From the NCBI RefSeq assembly GCF_014748335.1, contig NZ_JAAVIY010000001.1:310001-374000 (forward strand): DNA of 64,000 nt, given 5' to 3'. Below the pieces are notes generated by a model. It was not told the DNA's origin, ran no database searches, and saw nothing but the letters and a program-made list of their open reading frames with translations. Below are positions 8,570 to 16,208 of the stretch, piece after piece. Position 1 is the first letter of the stretch. The number at the start of each line of letters is the position of its first letter. The position numbers were made by a program, and so were the translations under genes. Source of the stretch: Flavobacterium selenitireducens. Lineage in GTDB: Bacteria > Bacteroidota > Bacteroidia > Flavobacteriales > Flavobacteriaceae.

Positions 8570-9129
8570 GGATCATTTCAGGACAGTTCAAGGGGCGTCG
8601 CATATCGGCTCCCAAAAACCTGCCGGTGCGCCCCACGACGGACATGAGCAAAGAATCGCTGTTCAACATCCTCAACAACCATTTTGACTTTGACGGACTG
8701 CGTATCCTGGACCTGTTTTCAGGAACGGGCAATATCTCTTACGAATTCGGGTCGCGAGGCGCGGAACACATCGTCTCGGTCGATGCTGATTTCGGATGTG
8801 TGAAGTTCATCAAGCAAACCGCTGCCGAATTCGGTTTTCCGATAACGGCCATCAAGGCGAGCGTCCTTTCTTTCCTTGAAAAGGCTTCGGGTCAATACGA
8901 CATCATCTTTGCCGATCCGCCTTACGATATGGCACAAAAAGATTTTGAGAAAATCGTCCTGGCTGTTTTTGAAAAAGGGCTTCTGTCGGAAGAAGGCATG
9001 ATGGTCATCGAACATTCAAAATACACGCTGATGGACGCCCTGCCGAACTTCAGCTTCCAGAAAAATTACGGTGGATCGCGCTTCACGTTTTTTGAATTTC
9101 CCGGCTCTGAAGAAGAATCCCGGGACTGA
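8566..9129 (+). CDS. rsmD: 16S rRNA (guanine966-N2)-methyltransferase RsmD
   Basis: SAM-dependent methyltransferase that modifies G966 of 16S rRNA during 30S assembly. The N-terminus RIISGQFKGRRI, the SAM-binding LDLFSGTGNISYEFGSRGA (~residues 46-64) and the catalytic FADPPYD (NPPY-type motif, ~118-124) identify it. Length 187 is typical. The start is a GTG that overlaps the TGA of the DUF3822 gene. The C-terminal tail after FFEFPG is short and acidic. Confidence 0.94.
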   Translation: MRIISGQFKGRRISAPKNLPVRPTTDMSKESLFNILNNHFDFDGLRILDLFSGTGNISYEFGSRGAEHIVSVDADFGCVKFIKQTAAEFGFPITAIKASVLSFLEKASGQYDIIFADPPYDMAQKDFEKIVLAVFEKGLLSEEGMMVIEHSKYTLMDALPNFSFQKNYGGSRFTFFEFPGSEEESRD

Positions 9130-9130
9130 C

Positions 9131-9285
9131 TTAGCCCGGATTGAAGCGAAAACCCTTTTGACGACAAACGGCGAATTTTGCCGAATTGGGGCGGCGACCA
9201 ACGGAAGCCGGCTCGATTTGCTGCAAAATGGCGTTTGTTGAAAAAGGTTGAAGTGCAAAGCCGGATCAGCTCCTGATCACTTCGA
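9131..9285. repeat. Imperfect palindromic intergenic element (flavobacterial type)
   Basis: Between rsmD and the RNase P RNA gene. Arms AACCCTTTTGACGACAAACG (9151-9170) and CGTTTGTTGAAAAAGGTT (9232-9249) pair imperfectly. The outer parts AGCCCGGATTGAAGCG (9133-9148) and AAAGCCGGATCAGCTCC (9257-9273) resemble the ends of an element I remember from many Flavobacterium intergenic regions. Family membership rests on memory; the inverted repeat is directly visible. Confidence 0.5.
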
Positions 9286-9294
9286 CATAAAAAA

Positions 9295-9595
9295 AACAGG
9301 CCTGTAAGCCGGGTTCTGTACTCAAAAGAGCCCTTATCATTTATCTGGATCGCACATTGCTGGACGATTCTATCTGCCTACCCTCCGACAACGGGCGAGC
9401 AGCCCTTAATTGCCGGTATACTTGACATTTCACCGCATAGAGTTTACCTGGTTTCACTACAGCCGAACTGTACTTGCTTTCTGTTGCACTTGTCCTCCGC
9501 AACGTTGCCGATGCGTGACGGGCGTTACCCGCTATGCTGCTCTATGGTGCCCGGACTTTCCTCCACTCTTGCGAGCAGCGATAAGGCGGCCTGTT
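9295..9595 (-). ncRNA. rnpB: RNase P RNA
   Basis: Catalytic RNA of RNase P, which matures tRNA 5' ends. On the minus strand the universally conserved GAGGAAAGTCCGGGC (about 9549-9563) lies near the 5' end and ACAGAACCCGGCTTA (9303-9320 region) near the 3' end. The terminal P1 helix is explicit: AACAGGCC at 9588-9595 (5') pairs with GGCCTGTT at 9295-9302 (3'), followed by a T run that serves as terminator. Length is ~300 nt. Plus-strand frames over this DNA are not genes. Confidence 0.95.
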
Positions 9596-9598
9596 GCG

Positions 9599-9629
9599 CA
9601 AAAATACGACAATATGCGGATGATGCAAT
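9599..9629 (-). promoter_or_regulatory. rnpB promoter (Bacteroidota -33/-7)
   Basis: On the minus strand ATTG (9626-9629), a 19-bp spacer, then TATTTTTG (9599-9606), a perfect TAnnTTTG box. The implied start near 9594 coincides with the P1-defined 5' end of the RNA. Confidence 0.75.
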
Positions 9630-9689
9630 CTTTCTTTTTAAAACTGTAAATAGTTCAGAAGGGGGAATTTTAACTTTATAATTGGCAAA

Positions 9690-9742
9690 TGGGAATTAGC
9701 GAATTAGCGAATTAGATAATTAGATCATTGGATAATTAGATG
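9690..9742. repeat. AT-rich array of the GAATTAGC/GATAATTA type
   Basis: Units GGAATTAGC, GAATTAGC, GAATTAGA, TAATTAGA, TCATTGGA, TAATTAGA in tandem, upstream of the small plus-strand gene at 9814. Same family as the arrays at 7597-7728 and 57351-57541. Confidence 0.75.
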
Positions 9743-9813
9743 ATGAAATTCCTGCGGCACGAAATAACCGGATTGACAACAAACAAATCAACAAAAAATA
9801 AACAACAAACATT

Positions 9814-10125
9814 ATGGAACGCAACATGTATCACTACGCCACCGTCTCGAAAGCACTTGAAGAGTTGGCACAGAAAGGATTCACTACAGATTTTAACCTT
9901 GAGGAAGAACGCATTACGGGAAATCCCGATGGTTTCGAAATCGTACACATTTATCGCTATGAAGGCGAAAGCGATCCGGGAGACGAAGCTACGGTTTACG
10001 GAATCCGCTCCAATAAAGGTGAAATGGGCGTTTTCGTAGCCGGGGATTTGTCGATGGATGACAAGAACGCCACGAAGGTTTTGCACGACCTTAGCATCAA
10101 AGGGCGTGAGCAACAGCAGAATTAA
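9814..10125 (+). CDS. Small conserved Bacteroidota protein
   Basis: A 103-residue soluble protein ([27 protein letters not shown], then [26 protein letters not shown]). The pattern of a helical N-terminus, a YRFEG-like strand and an acidic loop recalls a small Bacteroidota family often labelled phosphoribosylpyrophosphate synthetase in databases. No PRPP-synthetase motifs are present, so that label should not be copied. Its TAA stop directly abuts the ATG of the topoisomerase gene, implying cotranscription and coupling. Function unknown. Confidence 0.75.
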   Translation: MERNMYHYATVSKALEELAQKGFTTDFNLEEERITGNPDGFEIVHIYRYEGESDPGDEATVYGIRSNKGEMGVFVAGDLSMDDKNATKVLHDLSIKGREQQQN

Positions 10126-11202
10126 ATGGACAGGTTACAGACAAAACTTGAAAAGATTGGCCGCGACCCTAAAACGACTGCGAAAGCTGTCGGATTACGG
10201 TACGCGGCTTTTTCAGGAAAAGGCTATTTCAGGAAGCGCAAAGGCGACGGCTTTTTCTATGTCGATGAGAATGGAAGCAAGGTCAATTCGGAGGCAATTC
10301 TCGATCGCATCAAAAAATTGGTGGTCCCTCCTGCTTGGGAAAATGTTTGGATATCGCCTTTCGAAAACGGTCATTTACAGGTTACGGGAGTCGACAAACT
10401 CGGCCGCAAGCAGTATCGCTATCACCCGGATTGGAACAAGATACGCAACCAATCGAAGTTCTTCCGGTTGCGGAATTTTGCCAAGGCGCTGCCGACGATA
10501 CGCAAACAGGTTGAGAAAGACCTGAACCGGAAAGGGCTTCCGTACGAAAAAGTGTTGGCGCTTGTTGTAAAACTGATAGAAGACACGAACATCAGGATTG
10601 GGAACGACGCCTATAAAAAACTCTACGGTTCGTTTGGGTTGACAACTTTGCGCGACAAGCATGTCAAGTTCGAGAAGTCGGGAGTCAAATTCGAGTTCGT
10701 CGGAAAAAAAGGCGTTCGCCACAGCATCTCGCTCCAGAGCCGCAAACTCGCCAACCTGGTCAAGAAGTGCAAGGACATTCCGGGTCAGGAACTGTTCCAG
10801 TATTACGATGATGACGGAAGGCATTGCACGATTGGTTCGTCCGACGTCAATTCTTACCTTAAAGAAATCACCGGACAAGACTTTACGGCTAAAGATTTCA
10901 GGGCGTGGTCAGGCAGCGTGACGGCATTGCAATGCTTTCGCGAAATCGGCCCATCTGAAACCAAAACCGAGGAAAAGAAAAAAGTGGTGGAAGTCATCGA
11001 TTGCGTCGCCCACAAACTGGGTAATACGCGATCGGTTTGCCGTAAGTATTATGTGCATCCGACGGTAATCGCGGCTTATGAGAATGGTCGCATCGACACC
11101 TACAAAGTGAGGCAAAACATCAAGAACAATGAACTCGATGCCGAGGAGGAAGCGTTGGTGCGGTTGCTAGAAAATGAGAAAATCGCGGAAGTATTGGGTT
11201 AG
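10126..11202 (+). CDS. DNA topoisomerase IB
   Basis: Poxvirus-like bacterial type IB topoisomerase, which relaxes supercoils through a 3'-phosphotyrosine. Expected catalytic residues are in place: Arg157 in NIRIGN, the Lys in VGKKGV (~194), Arg259 in KDFRAW, and the nucleophile Tyr309 in VCRKYYVHP. An N-terminal clamp domain covers ~residues 20-110. Length is 358. The ATG immediately follows the stop of the 103-residue protein. Type IB enzymes are scattered in bacteria and accessory to gyrase, so this pair may have spread as a unit. Confidence 0.94.
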   Translation: MDRLQTKLEKIGRDPKTTAKAVGLRYAAFSGKGYFRKRKGDGFFYVDENGSKVNSEAILDRIKKLVVPPAWENVWISPFENGHLQVTGVDKLGRKQYRYHPDWNKIRNQSKFFRLRNFAKALPTIRKQVEKDLNRKGLPYEKVLALVVKLIEDTNIRIGNDAYKKLYGSFGLTTLRDKHVKFEKSGVKFEFVGKKGVRHSISLQSRKLANLVKKCKDIPGQELFQYYDDDGRHCTIGSSDVNSYLKEITGQDFTAKDFRAWSGSVTALQCFREIGPSETKTEEKKKVVEVIDCVAHKLGNTRSVCRKYYVHPTVIAAYENGRIDTYKVRQNIKNNELDAEEEALVRLLENEKIAEVLG

Positions 11203-11308
11203 GTTTCGCAGGAATTTCTGATGCAAGAATTTCCAAAGGTAAAAATCCTCACGCCAACTACCAATAACCTCTCCATAATTTCCGTTAACGTCGATCAAAC
11301 TGTCAACC

Positions 11309-11938
11309 ATGAAACGATTCCCAATAATGGCCGCCCTGTTTTTTGTCGCACTCTCGGTTTCCTGTAAACGGTCGGAGCCGGAATCAATAGTTCACGCTAT
11401 TCCAACCGACACCACAAACGTTCCCATCGAACGGCCGGCCCCGAATACTTCCGTCATCGCCGGGAAATCAATCGGGAACATCGAACTTGAAATGGACGCC
11501 CAACGACTCGAATCCCTGCTCGGCGCGCCCGATTTGTCCGATTCGGCTATGGGAAAATCGTGGATGACGTGGTATTCCGATAATTCCGAAGCCGTTTCCG
11601 GAAAATACGAACTCAATGTCTTTACCGCCTACAAAGACGATGCGATGGACGAAAGAGTCGTGCGGCTTGTTCGCGTGACCTCTCCCGAATTTACAGTGGA
11701 TTCCATCGGGACAGGCAAAAAGATGTCGGACGTTACCTCTAAATTTCCCGCCATTGCGAACGTAGGGGATTACACATTCGGCAAAACCAAAGGATTCGTA
11801 TCGCTATACGACGATCAGGACGGCGGTGTTGCCTTTGAATTCTTGAACGACAGTTGCATCGGGATCATTATCCATCCGAGAGGCCAGGACGTCACCTTGG
11901 ATTACCGCACGTTTCGACCTGACATGACGTTAAAATGA
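11309..11938 (+). CDS. Lipoprotein of unknown function
   Basis: A 209-residue protein with a lipoprotein signal (LSVSC, Cys19) and a Pro/Thr-rich linker. The globular part begins near GKSIGNIELEMDAQRLESLLGAPDLSDSAMGKS, a pattern like the BamE/SmpA-type or Bacteroidota repeats that start with a G-x-I-xLGM-xxxxVxxxLGxP motif. That similarity is weak and no function follows. It stands alone; the region downstream to the antiporter gene is a heptamer array. Confidence 0.75.
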   Translation: MKRFPIMAALFFVALSVSCKRSEPESIVHAIPTDTTNVPIERPAPNTSVIAGKSIGNIELEMDAQRLESLLGAPDLSDSAMGKSWMTWYSDNSEAVSGKYELNVFTAYKDDAMDERVVRLVRVTSPEFTVDSIGTGKKMSDVTSKFPAIANVGDYTFGKTKGFVSLYDDQDGGVAFEFLNDSCIGIIIHPRGQDVTLDYRTFRPDMTLK

Positions 11939-11969
11939 TCCAATCCCAGCCTAAAAGAAAGTTGTCGGT

Positions 11970-12044
11970 AAACTTTAAACCTTAAACTTTAAACTTTAAA
12001 CTTTAAACTTTAAACAAACTTTAAACCTTAAACTTTAAACTCTA
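11970..12044. repeat. Heptamer array, AAACTTT type
   Basis: About ten units of AAACTTT (variant AAACCTT, one 4-bp partial) between two convergent genes. The last unit, AAACTCT plus A, contains the reverse complement of the TAG stop (12042-12044) of the antiporter gene, so the array touches the coding end. Confidence 0.9.
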
Positions 12045-13652
12045 AAAATGAAACTGGCGCACCAACTTTGCCTCGTCGAGATCGAGTTGCAGTTGCGCTT
12101 TGCGGATTTCTTCATCAGAGAAGAAATGTTCCCGTCTCAGCATCGACAATTCCTGTCGTTGCGCGGCATACAAATCCTGTAGGATCGCGCGATATTGGTC
12201 GAGTTCCTTGACCTGCGCCCCCTCTTGCAACGGAGAAGTCAGCTTGCGCGAAATGACTTCCACCTGGTTTTCAAGGTCACGGTGCAAAAAACCGACGAGT
12301 TCGTTTTCGATCATTTCGTTTTTGTATTTGCGGTTGAGCCGTGATAAGGCGGCGTGTTTCAGTCGCAGCCGGATGCCGGCTTGTTGTTCTTCTTCCGGCA
12401 GGATGGGATCGATTTCGCGCAGCTTGATCAGCCGGACGATCAGCGGAAGCGTCAATCCTTGAAAAACGAGGGTCACCAGGATCACGACAAACGTGATGAA
12501 CAGGATCAGGCTCCGATAAGGAAAGGCGTCTCCGTTGGAAAGCGTTACCGGAATCGACAAGGCCGTTGCCAACGAGACCACGCCGCGCATTCCGGCCCAA
12601 CTGATCACAAGCGGGCCCTTCCAGCCAGGATGCGGTTCCTTCCTGACCTTGGCGCTCATCATCCTGGGAACGTAAGCCGCCGGAAAAACCCAGATGAACC
12701 GCAATACGATGATGATGCCGCTGATCAGCAGTCCGTATTTGATGCCTTCCCCTATCGAGTATTCTCCCAAACCGTTGACGATATGCGGCAATTCAAGTCC
12801 GATCAGGATAAAGACCAACGTGTTCATCGCAAAAATCAACGTGGTCCAGACGCCGAGCATGTTGATGCGTGTGGTGCCAGTCACGAAAATCTCATGCGAG
12901 CGGAACGAGATGAAAAGTCCGCCGCTGACGACCGCCATTACGCCCGAAAAGTGGAAATGTTCTGCCGTAAGGAACAATATATATGGTGTCATCACGGTTA
13001 GGGTCGCGTCAATCGCGGGTGTAGTGGGCAGAAATTTGTGGATGGCATACATCACATGGGCGATCACCAATCCCACGACGACACCCATTCCGGCCACGAG
13101 GAAAAATTGTCCGACGGCCACTTCGAACGAAAAAAATCCGGTCATGACCGCGGCAAGGGCGAACCGAAAAACGATCAGTGAGGACGCATCGTTTACGAGA
13201 CTTTCTCCTTCAAGGATGGTCAGCAGCCGCTTGGGAACCGGCAATCCTTTGAGGACGGTAGCCGCAGCAATGGCGTCAGGTGGCGAGATGATGCCGCCGA
13301 GCAAAAATCCGAGCGCCAATGTAAAACCCGGAATCAGGGAGTTCGTAAAATAGGCCACCGCCATTGAGGTAAAAAACACCAGTCCGAACGCCAGGAGCCC
13401 GATTGGCCGTCTCCATTTCCAGAAATCTTTCCAGGACGTATACCAGGCCGCTTCGAAAAGCAAAGGAGGGAGAAAGATCAGGAAAATGACCTCCGGATCG
13501 AGCACGGTTTCAGGCATACCCGGAATAAGGCTTACGCCGAGCCCCGAAAGCACAAGGAAAATCGGATAGGCGACGTTGAGTTTTTTGGCCAGCATCACCA
13601 ACAACATGACGACGAACAAAAGACCGAGAATCAAAAGCAAATCGTGGTGCAT
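12042..13652 (-). CDS. Na+/H+ antiporter, CPA1 family (NhaP-like)
   Basis: Inner-membrane monovalent cation/proton antiporter with about 12 transmembrane segments in the first ~410 residues. GGIISPPDAIAAATVLKG holds the conserved PPDA/ion-binding region, and EGESLVNDASSLIVFR has the ND motif typical of CPA1 exchangers. The ~125-residue hydrophilic C-terminus (RLKHAALSRLNRKYKNEMIE onward) is helical and probably regulatory. I start at MHHDLLLILG (13652, 536 residues): a TACTTTTG -7 box at 13682-13689 lies between this ATG and the longer start at 13703, which would put the latter upstream of transcription. Confidence 0.9.
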   Translation of the reverse strand: MHHDLLLILGLLFVVMLLVMLAKKLNVAYPIFLVLSGLGVSLIPGMPETVLDPEVIFLIFLPPLLFEAAWYTSWKDFWKWRRPIGLLAFGLVFFTSMAVAYFTNSLIPGFTLALGFLLGGIISPPDAIAAATVLKGLPVPKRLLTILEGESLVNDASSLIVFRFALAAVMTGFFSFEVAVGQFFLVAGMGVVVGLVIAHVMYAIHKFLPTTPAIDATLTVMTPYILFLTAEHFHFSGVMAVVSGGLFISFRSHEIFVTGTTRINMLGVWTTLIFAMNTLVFILIGLELPHIVNGLGEYSIGEGIKYGLLISGIIIVLRFIWVFPAAYVPRMMSAKVRKEPHPGWKGPLVISWAGMRGVVSLATALSIPVTLSNGDAFPYRSLILFITFVVILVTLVFQGLTLPLIVRLIKLREIDPILPEEEQQAGIRLRLKHAALSRLNRKYKNEMIENELVGFLHRDLENQVEVISRKLTSPLQEGAQVKELDQYRAILQDLYAAQRQELSMLRREHFFSDEEIRKAQLQLDLDEAKLVRQFHF

Positions 13653-13681
13653 GCTAAAACTGGATGTTAAAAAAGAATGCC

Positions 13682-13689
13682 CAAAAGTA
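13682..13689 (-). promoter_or_regulatory. -7 promoter box of the antiporter gene
   Basis: TACTTTTG on the minus strand matches TAnnTTTG and gives a leader of ~25 nt for the 13652 start. No clear -33 TTTG at standard spacing. Confidence 0.45.
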
Positions 13690-13781
13690 CATATTTTAAA
13701 CAAGCCTCACGATTGTTGATAACTGCCTATTTTGTGTATTTTTTGACAGCTTAAAGTTTTCCGGACACCAAAAAATACAAC

Positions 13782-13789
13782 TATATTTG
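13782..13789 (+). promoter_or_regulatory. -7 promoter box of dnaX
   Basis: TATATTTG, a perfect TAnnTTTG box, ends 20 bp before the dnaX ATG at 13810. It overlaps an in-frame GTG at 13789, which therefore cannot be the translation start of this transcript. Confidence 0.6.
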
Positions 13790-13809
13790 TGCTCTTGCCC
13801 AAAGTGCCA

Positions 13810-14895
13810 ATGGAACAATTCGTAGTATCAGCCCGCAAATATCGACCGCAGACGTTCAAGGACGTCGTCGGGCAACAGGCCATTACGAATACGTTGCTCA
13901 ATGCCATCGAAACCAACCATTTGGCCCAGGCGTTGCTGTTTACGGGTCCGAGAGGCGTCGGAAAGACGACATGCGCCCGCATTCTTGCGCGCAAGATCAA
14001 CCAGCCGGGTTATGACGATCCCAATGAGGATTTCGCGTTCAATGTATTCGAGCTCGATGCGGCCTCGAACAACTCCGTAGACGACATCCGCAACCTGATC
14101 GACCAAGTGCGGATCCCGCCTCAGACCGGTCAGTATAAAGTGTACATCATCGATGAGGTACACATGCTGTCGACTTCTGCTTTCAACGCTTTCCTCAAAA
14201 CGTTGGAAGAACCGCCGAAGCATGCGATTTTCATCCTGGCCACGACCGAAAAACACAAAATCCTTCCGACAATCTTGTCGCGCTGCCAGATTTTCGATTT
14301 CAAGCGCATTACGGTAAAGGACGCCAAGGAGCATTTGGCGGAAGTTGCCCAAAGCCAAGGCATTACGGCGGAAGACGACGCATTGCACATCATCGCCCAA
14401 AAAGCAGACGGTGCCATGCGCGACGCTTTGTCGATATTCGACCGCGTCGTGTCTTATTGCGGTACGAACCTCACGCGGCAAGCCGTTACCGAAAACCTCA
14501 ATGTACTTGACTACGAGACTTATATCCAGGTTACCGACCTTATCCTTGAAAATAAGATTCCGGAATTGCTCGTGACGTACAACGACATTCTTGCGAAAGG
14601 TTTCGATGGACATCATTTCATCGCCGGACTTGCTTCCCATTTTCGCGACCTGCTCGTGTGCCAGACGCCGGCAACATTAAAATTGCTCGAGAAGGGAGAA
14701 ACCGCCCAGCAGTTGTACTCGAGCCAATCGTTGCGCGCCGACCGAAATTTCCTGATGAAGGGAATAGAATTGGCCAACGACGCTGATTTGAAATTCAAAG
14801 TGAGCCAAAACCAGCGCTTGCTTGTCGAACTTTGCCTGATGCAATTGGCCTCCATCACTTACGATGGAGAAAAAAAAAAGTTGACGGCTTTATAA
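13810..14895 (+). CDS. dnaX: DNA polymerase III clamp-loader subunit, gamma form (dnaX frame 0)
   Basis: AAA+ ATPase of the replication clamp loader. Starts at MEQFVVSARKYRPQTF. Walker A GPRGVGKT (46-53), Walker B YIIDEVHML (~112-120), sensor 1 ATTEK, and the SRC arginine-finger motif (157-159) are intact. The zinc-binding cysteine cluster of the E. coli protein is absent (QPGYDDPNEDFAF lies in its place), a Bacteroidota trait as far as I recall. Domain III (clamp-loader collar) is complete. Frame 0 ends at 361 residues, five codons after GEKKK, at an A10-G run (14870-14880). The adjacent -1 frame continues as the tau extension. Either this is programmed gamma/tau production or a one-base homopolymer error. 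Confidence 0.92.
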   Translation: MEQFVVSARKYRPQTFKDVVGQQAITNTLLNAIETNHLAQALLFTGPRGVGKTTCARILARKINQPGYDDPNEDFAFNVFELDAASNNSVDDIRNLIDQVRIPPQTGQYKVYIIDEVHMLSTSAFNAFLKTLEEPPKHAIFILATTEKHKILPTILSRCQIFDFKRITVKDAKEHLAEVAQSQGITAEDDALHIIAQKADGAMRDALSIFDRVVSYCGTNLTRQAVTENLNVLDYETYIQVTDLILENKIPELLVTYNDILAKGFDGHHFIAGLASHFRDLLVCQTPATLKLLEKGETAQQLYSSQSLRADRNFLMKGIELANDADLKFKVSQNQRLLVELCLMQLASITYDGEKKKLTAL

Positions 14896-15539
14896 TTCCA
14901 GCCAATTTCTATTACGGACGCGTCAAGGAAATCGAAGTGGCCACGCCGGAAATCGTGATTGCGCCTCCTCCGGTTGCCGAGGCCCCGAAACAAATCCTTA
15001 CCCAGGAAATTACGAGTGTCGAAAGAGTGGCAGTTTCAGATGGGCGAACTTCAATCACCCAGACCACTGTCGTGAAACAAAACGCCCCGGTTTCGGCCTT
15101 GTCGCTTTCCAGTATCCGCGCCAAACGCGAGCTCGAGCAGTCGCAAAAATCGATCGTGCGCGAAACCGTACACCTTACTGAAGCGTTTACGGAAAACGAC
15201 ATGTTGCTGCAATGGAACAAATATGCGCAACGTCTTTCGGACAACGGACAAAAAATCATGGAAGCATTGTTGTTGATAAACGATCCGAAGCTTGAAGGCA
15301 CGACTATCGTCCATGAACTGCCGAACGAAGGGTCGAAGCTCGATTTTGAGAGCGGTCTGCACGATCTCGTCGGATATTTAAGAGGTAAATTGCACAACCA
15401 CGATCTTTCGATCCGTATCGTCGTCAACGAAAAAATGGAAACCAAAAGAGCTTTTACGCCCCAGGACCGCTACAACAGGCTGAATCAGATCAATCCCAAT
15501 CTCGATACGCTGAGACGGACATTCGATCTCGATTTTTAA
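14832..15539 (+). CDS. dnaX: DnaX tau-specific C-terminal region, -1 frame of dnaX
   Basis: This frame carries ~219 codons downstream of the A10 run (V at 14880 onward) and has no independent start: residues before 14870 are out-of-frame gamma sequence. Joined after KKK it gives a 576-residue product reading GEKKKVDGFIIPANFYYG. The extension has a charged/Pro-rich linker (PEIVIAPPPVAEAP), then a helical domain (LLQWNKYAQRLSDNGQKIM; RAFTPQDRYNRLNQINPNL) like the polymerase-binding tail of flavobacterial DnaX. It is clean of stops and has normal codon use, so it is under selection. The stop is 9 bp from the convergent barrel gene. Confidence 0.85.
   Translation: MPDAIGLHHLRWRKKKVDGFIIPANFYYGRVKEIEVATPEIVIAPPPVAEAPKQILTQEITSVERVAVSDGRTSITQTTVVKQNAPVSALSLSSIRAKRELEQSQKSIVRETVHLTEAFTENDMLLQWNKYAQRLSDNGQKIMEALLLINDPKLEGTTIVHELPNEGSKLDFESGLHDLVGYLRGKLHNHDLSIRIVVNEKMETKRAFTPQDRYNRLNQINPNLDTLRRTFDLDF
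14850..14880 (+). promoter_or_regulatory. Putative dnaX frameshift/slippage signal
   Basis: A perfect 7-bp stem CTCCATC/GATGGAG (14850-14856 and 14863-14869, 6-nt loop) is followed with no gap by ten A (14870-14879) and G. In the gamma frame the run ends in A AAA AAG, the same heptamer used by E. coli dnaX. A long A run behind a nascent-RNA hairpin is also the layout for transcriptional slippage. No clear downstream stem-loop is seen. Confidence 0.6.
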
Positions 15540-15548
15540 TCAGACAAA

Positions 15549-16100
15549 TTATATCGGAAACGTAAAACCGACAGCGGCTGCACCGTTGAATTGATCCAGT
15601 TTGTAATGCTCGAAGTAGGTAAGCTTGATTTCGATGTTGTGTTTGCGTCCGACCGCGACACCCAGCGAAAACGGAAAATGTGGCGTCAACCCGCTTTTTT
15701 GTACATCGATAAGAGGTGTGCGTGTTTCGAAATATCCGGCGGACATACCGAACCCTGCCTCGACAAAAGGAGCTACATAAGGAATGGGAGCCGCAATCCT
15801 GACTTTTGCCCCAAGCAAAAAAGCGTTGGATTTTACGCGGGCTTCGATCGGTTCTTTCTCTACGTTTTCGCCAGATGAGAAAATCATACCGGCATAAGGC
15901 CTCACGCCAAACCAGCTCAACGGGCTCCAAACGTATTCCGCCTGGGCGTAAAAGCCGGAGGAATTGACCTCGATATCTTCTGAAGTATACACATAGCCCA
16001 ATCCCGCGGAAGCGGTGATGAATTCTCCTTTTTTTGGTTGGGCCAATACAGAAAAGCCGGTAAGGCAAAACAGGGCAGTGACAATGACAGTAAAGCGCAT
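15549..16100 (-). CDS. Outer-membrane beta-barrel protein
   Basis: A 183-residue secreted protein: signal peptide cleaved after LAQ (~residue 21), then alternating amphipathic strands separated by short turns (GFYAQAEYVWSPLSWFGVRPYAGM, FLLGAKVRIAAPIPYVAPFVEAGFGM) and a terminal aromatic strand GAAAVGFTFPI. This fits an 8-stranded OmpX/OmpW-size barrel. The ligand or role is not evident. A TAAGTTTG -7 box lies at 16119-16126 on the minus strand, giving a very short leader. Monocistronic and convergent with dnaX. Confidence 0.75.
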   Translation of the reverse strand: MRFTVIVTALFCLTGFSVLAQPKKGEFITASAGLGYVYTSEDIEVNSSGFYAQAEYVWSPLSWFGVRPYAGMIFSSGENVEKEPIEARVKSNAFLLGAKVRIAAPIPYVAPFVEAGFGMSAGYFETRTPLIDVQKSGLTPHFPFSLGVAVGRKHNIEIKLTYFEHYKLDQFNGAAAVGFTFPI

Positions 16101-16208
16101 GAGGTAGTTTTAAAGCCGCAAACTTAGGTTATTTTTTGCAAGCATCACACGCGGCGATCGTTAAATCATACACACAAAAACAGTCAAATGGCTGCGACGC
16201 CTAGGTGA

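Noticed and set aside
9264..9278. GATCAG-CTC-CTGATC hairpin as an rsmD terminator
   Set aside because: It has no T run on the plus strand and is better explained as the end of the palindromic element before rnpB.
9410..9681. Plus-strand small frames over the RNase P RNA
   Set aside because: The region has all rnpB hallmarks including a P1 helix and promoter on the minus strand; no protein character.
10126..11202. Topoisomerase IB plus small protein as part of a mobile island
   Set aside because: Nothing else supports it: no integrase, tRNA or att-like repeats, and base composition looks like the neighbours.
13653..13703. N-terminal extension of the antiporter to 13703
   Set aside because: A -7 box lies at 13682-13689 between the two starts and the extra residues are not conserved-looking.
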